A DNA stretch of 5,660 nt from DASUPK01 sp036265435. GTDB taxonomy: Bacteria > Actinomycetota > Thermoleophilia > Solirubrobacterales > 70-9. The stretch spans positions 1 through 5,660 of the forward strand of contig DATAPB010000221.1 in assembly GCA_036265435.1 (NCBI GenBank). Direction: 5' to 3'. A program made the translations under genes and the position numbers. The notes beneath the pieces are model-generated. The model did no database searches, had not been told where the DNA came from, and saw nothing but the letters and a program-made list of their open reading frames with translations. Below, one piece after another: positions 1-3,675 of this stretch. Positions within the stretch are counted from its first letter, which is position 1. Each line of letters starts with the position of its first letter.

Positions 1-684
1 GGAACGGCCTTCTCGGCGGCGCTCGTCCAAGCTCCCGAGGCCCGTGAGCCCGGAGTGGTGATCATCCCGGACGTCCGGGGGCTCTATCCGTTCTACATCG
101 AGCTGGCGGAGCGATTCGCCGAGGCCGGTCACCACGCGATCACCTTCGACTACTACGGGCGGACGGCCGGTCTCGGACCCCGCGACGATGAATTCGACTA
201 TGGCCCGCATCGCGAGCAGGTGAGGCTGGGTCAGGCGCTCGACGACCTCGCGGCGACGGCGCTGGAGCTCCGTCGGCGCACCGGCGGCGGGCCGCCGGTG
301 ACGGTCGGCTTCTGCTTTGGCGGCTCGATCTCGTTCGTGGCGGGGGCCAGCCCCGACCTGGATCTCGCTGGGGTGGTGGGTCTCTACGGCGTCCTCGACC
401 CCGCCCGATTCGACGGCCACGGAGTGTTGACTCAGGCCGCCGACACGGAACGTCGCGTGCTCGGTCTCTTCGGAGGCGCGGACCGGGGGATCCCTCAGGG
501 ACAGATCGACGAGTTCGAGTCCCAGCTCAGCTCGGCCGGGGTGGCGCACGAGATCCATGTCTATCCCGGCGCCCCGCACTCGTTCTTCGACCGCAAGCAG
601 GAGGAGTTCGCCGCCGAGTCCGAAGACGCCTGGCGGCGGATCCTCTCCTTCCTGGCCGGGCTCCGGGCGGGCGTCGGCGACTAG
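1..684 (+). CDS. Dienelactone hydrolase family protein (5'-truncated by window edge)
   Basis: An alpha/beta-hydrolase of the dienelactone hydrolase (DLH) family, soluble and probably cytoplasmic. Family members hydrolyse lactones or esters with a Cys-Asp-His triad. The frame is open from base 1 with no convincing start, so the gene begins outside the window; the GTG at 55 is internal because it would cut away the first strands of the fold. Counting visible codons, the nucleophile elbow GFCFGG puts the Cys at codon 105, the acid is the Asp in ADRGIP (codon 161) and the His is in APHSFFD (codon 193), in the normal order and spacing. In classical DLH a Glu near the first conserved loop (Glu36) assists the Cys; here the matching loop reads PDVRGL, with Asp at codon 24. 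The substrate cannot be told from sequence. It converges on the VOC gene, so it is probably not part of the ArsR operon. Confidence 0.88.
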   Translation, partial: GTAFSAALVQAPEAREPGVVIIPDVRGLYPFYIELAERFAEAGHHAITFDYYGRTAGLGPRDDEFDYGPHREQVRLGQALDDLAATALELRRRTGGGPPVTVGFCFGGSISFVAGASPDLDLAGVVGLYGVLDPARFDGHGVLTQAADTERRVLGLFGGADRGIPQGQIDEFESQLSSAGVAHEIHVYPGAPHSFFDRKQEEFAAESEDAWRRILSFLAGLRAGVGD

Positions 685-696
685 GTCCGCCCGCCC
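665..696. terminator. Candidate bidirectional terminator hairpin between convergent genes
   Basis: GGGCGGGCG (665-673) and CGCCCGCCC (688-696) form a perfect 9-bp, all-G/C inverted repeat with a 14-base loop. The loop contains the TAG stop of the DLH gene (682-684). It sits exactly where two convergent genes end (684 and 719). There is no T-run on either side, so it is not a canonical intrinsic terminator; tail-less hairpins are proposed to act as terminators in high-GC actinobacteria. The position supports the call, but function is inferred. Confidence 0.45.
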
Positions 697-718
697 CATA
701 CCGCTCTGCTACCCCGAG

Positions 719-1120
719 CTATCCCTCCTGCGGAGGAGCCCCGCTCGCGTACCTGTGGTGGATCGCCAGCGAGTTGCCGTCCGGGTCCTGGAAGATCGCC
801 TGCTTGCAGACGCCGCTGTCGATCGTCTCGGTCACGAACTCGACACCGCGTGACTCGAGCTCGGCCTTTGCCGCGTCGTAGTCGTCGACGTGGAACTCGA
901 GCGGCGTCGTGTTCGGGCTGAACTCGATGTTGAACGCGTCCACCTGCATGAGCGCAATCGTCACGGTCCCGGTCTCGAACTCGCCGGCCGGCATGCTCCC
1001 CCACGGCTTCCCGAACGGGAGCCCGAGTGTCTCGCCATAGAACTTCTTGGCGACCTCGTAGTCCTTGACCGGGAAGGCGATGAAGTCGACGCCGTTCAGC
1101 AGTTGCGTGTCGGTTGTCAT
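719..1120 (-). CDS. VOC family protein (glyoxalase/bleomycin-resistance fold), last gene of the operon
   Basis: A 133-residue single-chain VOC protein with two beta-alpha-beta-beta-beta modules: residues about 9-70 (FPVKDYEVAKKFYGETLG is the typical first helix) and about 71-123 (LEFHVDDYDAAKAELESRG, then QDPDGNSLAI). The ATG at 1120 is chosen because AAGGTGAGG lies just upstream (1123-1131) and the VOC fold begins directly after it; a longer open frame runs upstream into the previous gene but has no support. VOC enzymes often use a His/Glu metal site. Here His77 is kept, but the first-module His position appears to be Phe13 and the usual Glu of the DPDGNxxE motif is Ala119. A glyoxalase-like metal enzyme is therefore unlikely, and a ligand-binding or metal-free role is more plausible. 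It lies 20 bases after the SMP-30 gene and is presumably co-transcribed with it. Confidence 0.88.
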   Translation of the reverse strand: MTTDTQLLNGVDFIAFPVKDYEVAKKFYGETLGLPFGKPWGSMPAGEFETGTVTIALMQVDAFNIEFSPNTTPLEFHVDDYDAAKAELESRGVEFVTETIDSGVCKQAIFQDPDGNSLAIHHRYASGAPPQEG

Positions 1121-1140
1121 GTCCTCACCTTCGCAGATTC

Positions 1141-2013
1141 CTAGGGATGGCCGGAGCGCGCCGCCGGCGCCTCGACGGTCAGGATCTGGCCGGTTCGGGG
1201 CCCGCTGCCGACCGCCTCCGGCCCGTTCCATTCCTGTGTCGCGATGAAGAGCGTCGTTTCCTCACTCCCACCGAGCGTGCAGGCGAAGCAGCCGCGGTCG
1301 ACCTCCACGGTCTGCAGGACGTCGCCGCCCTCGGCCACGCGAACGCAGTGGCGATGCGGAACGTCCGCGTACCAGACCGCCCCCTCGGCGTCGAGACAGA
1401 TGCCGTCCGGGTTGTCATCGCCCAGCTCCGCCCAGGTCCGCCGTCGCGAGAGCGTCCCGTCGGAGCCGATGTCGAAGCCGATGAGCTGCTTGGCGTAGGA
1501 GTCGGCGACGATCAGGGTGGCGCCGTCGGGAGTGATCGCCATCCCGTTCGGGAAGGCCACCCCGTCGGCCACGACCTCGCTGGAGCCGTCCGGCCGAACC
1601 AACGCGACGATGCCGGGCCTGAACTCGCCACCCCCCATCATGTCGAACCCCGCGCCGTTCACGTAGACGTAGCCGCGGTCGTCGATGACGATCTCGTTCA
1701 ACCCAAACTCGGTACGACCGCTCAGGTCCGCGTGCGGACTCAGTGATCCATCCGCCTCCATGCGGAGCAGCCGCGTCCCGGCGGAGATCAGCATCCGCCC
1801 GTCTGGCAGCCAGTCGATCGAAAAGGGAAAGGCGTCGACCTCCGCCATCACCTCCTGGCCGCCGCTCGGATCGACGGCCAGCACCTGGTGGGCGGCCCAG
1901 TCCGAGAACCAGAGCCTCCCGTCGTGCCAGCGCGGGGATTCGGGAAAGGCGATCCCCTCGACCAGAACGTCAGGCGCATGCGCTGAGGTGTCTGCCATCT
2001 GGTCAGCTCTCAC
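1141..2013 (-). CDS. SMP-30/gluconolactonase/LRE family protein
   Basis: A 290-residue six-bladed beta-propeller of the SMP-30/gluconolactonase family, whose members hydrolyse sugar or other lactones with one divalent metal. The metal ligands known from SMP-30 can be placed: Glu25 in FPESPRWH, Asn156 in FPNGMAI and Asp203 in NPDGICLD; Asn106 in GLNEIVID matches the substrate-side Asn. The CFAC-x-LGG segment (residues 242-249) is, as I recall it, typical of an actinobacterial branch of this family. No signal peptide is visible, so it is probably cytoplasmic. The GTG at 2013 is preferred over the ATG at 1998 because GGGAGGG lies six bases before it and it directly abuts the stop of the preceding gene (TGA then GTG), as expected for translational coupling. 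The true substrate is unknown; the annotation 'gluconolactonase' would be over-specific. Confidence 0.92.
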   Translation of the reverse strand: MRADQMADTSAHAPDVLVEGIAFPESPRWHDGRLWFSDWAAHQVLAVDPSGGQEVMAEVDAFPFSIDWLPDGRMLISAGTRLLRMEADGSLSPHADLSGRTEFGLNEIVIDDRGYVYVNGAGFDMMGGGEFRPGIVALVRPDGSSEVVADGVAFPNGMAITPDGATLIVADSYAKQLIGFDIGSDGTLSRRRTWAELGDDNPDGICLDAEGAVWYADVPHRHCVRVAEGGDVLQTVEVDRGCFACTLGGSEETTLFIATQEWNGPEAVGSGPRTGQILTVEAPAARSGHP

Positions 2014-2026
2014 TCAGGACCCTCCC
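2011..2026 (-). promoter_or_regulatory. Ribosome binding site and GTG start of the SMP-30 gene
   Basis: On the minus strand GGGAGGG (2026-2020) is followed by a six-base spacer and GTG (2013-2011). The spacer contains the TGA stop of the SRPBCC gene, so the ribosome ending that gene is already at the next start. This decides the GTG over the in-frame ATG 15 bases further on, which has only a weak GAGAG ahead of it. Confidence 0.7.
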
Positions 2027-2538
2027 GCGGCTTGCGAATAGCGCAGCGATCCCGGGGTCGTGAGGTCCTCGCCGGTCTCCAGCAGCGTCTTGAGTCCGGA
2101 GAGAATCATCGGCCAGCCACCGTAGATCTCGGGGTTGGCGTCGATCGGCAGCTGGTCATGGATCACCGTAAGCTGGCAGGAGTCGCCCACCTTCCTGATC
2201 TCCCACGTCACCCGCGACGCTCCGACGGCCTTCACGTCATCGCTCCACAGCGCCGTGAAGGTCTGGACCAACCGGTTGGGCGGGTCCACTTCCACGTTCT
2301 CGCCCCGGGCGATGTCGATCACCCCCGGCACGGCGGAGGCGTACTCGGAGCCCGCTGTCCATTCAGAGTGCGTCTGGACGCCGAAGCTGTACCTCCCCCG
2401 CATCTCGGGATCGGTGATCGCCTCCCAGAGACGCTCCGGGGTGGTCTTGATGTAGATCTCGAACACGGCCATCCCGCCGTCCCCGCCGGGATCGGGCGCG
2501 AGCTGGATCTGATGGGGAACATCGAATTCCTCAGGCAA
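2014..2538 (-). CDS. SRPBCC / AHSA1-like domain protein
   Basis: A 174-residue protein with one SRPBCC (START/Bet v1-like) domain of the AHSA1 type from about residue 24 to 158. The helix-grip opening FEIYIKTTPERLWEAITDPE, the strand with VEVDPPNRLVQTF and the C-terminal helix GGWPMILSGLKTLLETG are typical. Such domains form a deep hydrophobic cavity. Bacterial AHSA1-like proteins are very often encoded next to ArsR-type regulators, though their ligands are mostly unknown and a role with Hsp90 is not implied. The start is taken as TTG at 2538: a strong AGGAGG lies six bases upstream, and the start overlaps the arsR-like stop by eight bases. The alternative ATG at 2472 would begin at the domain edge but has a poor ribosome binding site. 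The first 22 residues are polar and Gly/Pro-rich and lie outside the domain. Confidence 0.88.
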   Translation of the reverse strand: MPEEFDVPHQIQLAPDPGGDGGMAVFEIYIKTTPERLWEAITDPEMRGRYSFGVQTHSEWTAGSEYASAVPGVIDIARGENVEVDPPNRLVQTFTALWSDDVKAVGASRVTWEIRKVGDSCQLTVIHDQLPIDANPEIYGGWPMILSGLKTLLETGEDLTTPGSLRYSQAAGGS

Positions 2539-2848
2539 CGTCTTCCTCCTCGAGTTCTCGTTTCAGGCCGGTGAGCCCAGAGGCCCACGGCTCGGCGTAC
2601 TTGTTGACCCAGCGCTCGTAGACGAGCCGGATCGGGACGGGGTTCAAAAAATGGAGCTTCTCCCGGCCCCGCCGGCGCGTCACGACGAGATTTGCGCCCT
2701 CGAGAACCCGCAGGTGCTTCATCACGCCGAAGCGGGTCATCGGCAGGTCGGCCTCGAGAGCGCTCAGGGTCTGCCCGTCCTGCTCGAAGAGCAGGTCGAG
2801 CAGCTGGCGCCGGGTCGGATCCGCAAGTGCTTTGAACACCTCGTCCAT
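2531..2848 (-). CDS. ArsR/SmtB-family winged-helix repressor, first gene of the operon
   Basis: A 105-residue DNA-binding regulator. The opening MDEVFKALADPTRRQLLDLL is the classic start of ArsR-type proteins that sit beside AHSA1/SRPBCC genes. The helix-turn-helix spans about residues 26-50, with the recognition helix TRFGVMKHLRVLE (38-50), and the basic wing follows (VVTRRRGREKLHFL, 55-68). The C-terminal helix (about 78-102) probably forms the dimer interface. The protein contains no cysteine and only two histidines (45, 66), and the ELCVCDL-type metal box is absent, so sensing of arsenic or other metals is unlikely. The ATG at 2848 is chosen over an in-frame GTG at 2881 because the promoter -10 box and operator lie between them and conservation begins at this Met. 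No Shine-Dalgarno precedes the ATG; the -10 box ends only ten bases upstream, so the transcript should be leaderless or nearly so. Likely an autorepressor. Confidence 0.92.
   Translation of the reverse strand: MDEVFKALADPTRRQLLDLLFEQDGQTLSALEADLPMTRFGVMKHLRVLEGANLVVTRRRGREKLHFLNPVPIRLVYERWVNKYAEPWASGLTGLKRELEEEDVA
2536..2550 (-). promoter_or_regulatory. Ribosome binding site and TTG start of the SRPBCC gene, inside the regulator's 3' end
   Basis: On the minus strand AGGAGG (2550-2545) stands six bases before TTG (2538-2536). Both lie within the last codons of the ArsR-type gene, whose TGA is at 2533-2531. This is one of the best Shine-Dalgarno matches in the window and supports the rare TTG start. 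Confidence 0.6.
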
Positions 2849-2858
2849 GCCGGCGCGG

Positions 2859-2888
2859 AGTATATGTGACCTTTTAGTCACATGTCAA
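2859..2888 (-). promoter_or_regulatory. Promoter of the ArsR-SRPBCC-SMP30-VOC operon
   Basis: Read on the minus strand, a perfect -35 box TTGACA (2888-2883) is followed by 18 bases and then a -10 box TATACT (2864-2859), which matches TATAAT at five of six positions. The start point should fall about 2853-2850, a few bases before the ATG at 2848, giving a near-leaderless mRNA. The segment is a clear A/T-rich dip in an otherwise very GC-rich window, and it is the only convincing promoter I could find. Confidence 0.75.
2864..2883. promoter_or_regulatory. Putative ArsR operator (perfect 7-bp inverted repeat)
   Basis: ATGTGAC (2864-2870) and GTCACAT (2877-2883) form a perfect inverted repeat with a six-base centre, CTTTTA. 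The repeat covers the 18-base promoter spacer and touches the last base of the -35 box and the first base of the -10 box, so a bound dimer would block RNA polymerase. The dyad size and its place directly upstream of an ArsR gene fit the way ArsR dimers bind. It also contains the possible ATG (2882) of the divergent hydrolase. Binding by the adjacent regulator is inferred. Confidence 0.72.
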
Positions 2889-3643
2889 GAGCGGTCAGAA
2901 TGCTGCCCGTGGACCCCGACGTGGAACGGCTCACCGCCCACAACCCGGGGCCGATGACCCTGGACGGCACCAACACGTACCTCGTCGGCCGCGACCCGGC
3001 GGTGGTAATCGACCCGGGTCCCGACGAGGAGGGCCACATCGAAGCGATCCGACGAGCCGCGGAGGGGCGCGGCGGGATCGGGACGGTCCTGCTCACGCAC
3101 GGTCACGGCGACCACAGCGACGGCGTCGGATCGCTGGGGGTCGAGCCGACTCACCCGGCGGACGGCGAATGGGTCGCCGGCCTGCAGGCGCTTGCCACAG
3201 CGGGGCACGCGGACGACCATCTCTGCTTCCTGCTGCCCACCGGGGACGTTCGGAGCGGGCCGTACGCCTGCTTCACCGGTGACCTCATCCTGGGCGAAGG
3301 CTCGACCATCGTCGGCCCGCGCAACATGGGCGGCTCGCTGCGCGACTACATGGACTCGCTGCGGCGACTGCAGGCCCTCGACCTGACGGTGCTCTATCCA
3401 GGGCACGGTCCCGAGGTCGGCGACCCGCAGGACAAGATCGCTCAGTACCTCGCCCATCGGCAGGAGCGCGAGGACCGCCTGGTGGCGGCGCTCGATCGCG
3501 GCGAGCGCTCGCGGGCCGCGCTGCTGGCCGACGTCTGGGACGACGTTCCGGAGCAGCTGACGGGCGCCGCGGCGATCGCGATGCAGGCGCACCTCGAGAA
3601 GCTCGAGGACGAGGGACGCCTCCCCTCCGATCTGCGGGACTGA
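2882..3643 (+). CDS. Metallo-beta-lactamase-fold hydrolase, LACTB2-like
   Basis: A 253-residue MBL-fold protein resembling human LACTB2, an endoribonuclease, and its bacterial relatives annotated simply as MBL-fold hydrolases. The start NPGPMTLDGTNTYLVG (21-36) is typical. All dinuclear metal ligands can be placed: His73, His75, Asp77 and His78 in THGHGDH; His109 in GHADDH; Asp134 in FTGDLILGEGST; His175 in YPGHGPEV. The C-terminal part (about 185-250, HRQEREDRL to HLEKLEDEGRL) matches the small helical/winged domain of LACTB2. The stretch between His78 and His109 is only 31 residues, about half that in human LACTB2. The start is uncertain: ATG 2882 has no Shine-Dalgarno and lies in the operator, while ATG 2900 has a weak AAGAG ahead. 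No plus-strand promoter is obvious. No signal peptide is seen. The substrate (RNA, thioester or other) is unknown. Confidence 0.88.
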   Translation: MSRAVRMLPVDPDVERLTAHNPGPMTLDGTNTYLVGRDPAVVIDPGPDEEGHIEAIRRAAEGRGGIGTVLLTHGHGDHSDGVGSLGVEPTHPADGEWVAGLQALATAGHADDHLCFLLPTGDVRSGPYACFTGDLILGEGSTIVGPRNMGGSLRDYMDSLRRLQALDLTVLYPGHGPEVGDPQDKIAQYLAHRQEREDRLVAALDRGERSRAALLADVWDDVPEQLTGAAAIAMQAHLEKLEDEGRLPSDLRD

Positions 3644-3675
3644 TCCCCGGGCGGCGCCCCTGGTATCAACCTCGG

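Noticed and set aside
724..738. CTCCT/AGGAG hairpin near the end of the VOC gene, considered as a terminator
   Set aside because: A five-base-pair stem inside coding sequence with no T-run; the longer hairpin at 665-696 is the better candidate.
1121..1231. Upstream extension of the VOC reading frame on the minus strand
   Set aside because: The extra 37 residues overlap the end of the SMP-30 gene and are not part of the VOC fold; a good ribosome binding site precedes ATG 1120.
1114..1746. A 210-codon plus-strand open frame, plus others at 1685-2041, 2032-2574 and the minus frame 2885-3592
   Set aside because: All are opposite well-supported genes (SMP-30, SRPBCC, MBL) and have low-complexity, basic products without motifs.
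2531..2848. Arsenic or other metal resistance operon
   Set aside because: The regulator lacks metal-binding cysteines, and no arsenate reductase, efflux pump or metallochaperone gene is present.
2849..2881. N-terminal extension of the ArsR-type regulator to GTG 2881
   Set aside because: It would translate the -10 box and operator, has no ribosome binding site, and the conserved family start is the Met at 2848.
3649..3659. Small hairpin GGGC-GGC-GCCC between the MBL and acylase genes, considered as a terminator
   Set aside because: Only four base pairs with a three-base loop and no T-run; the short intergenic distance favours read-through.
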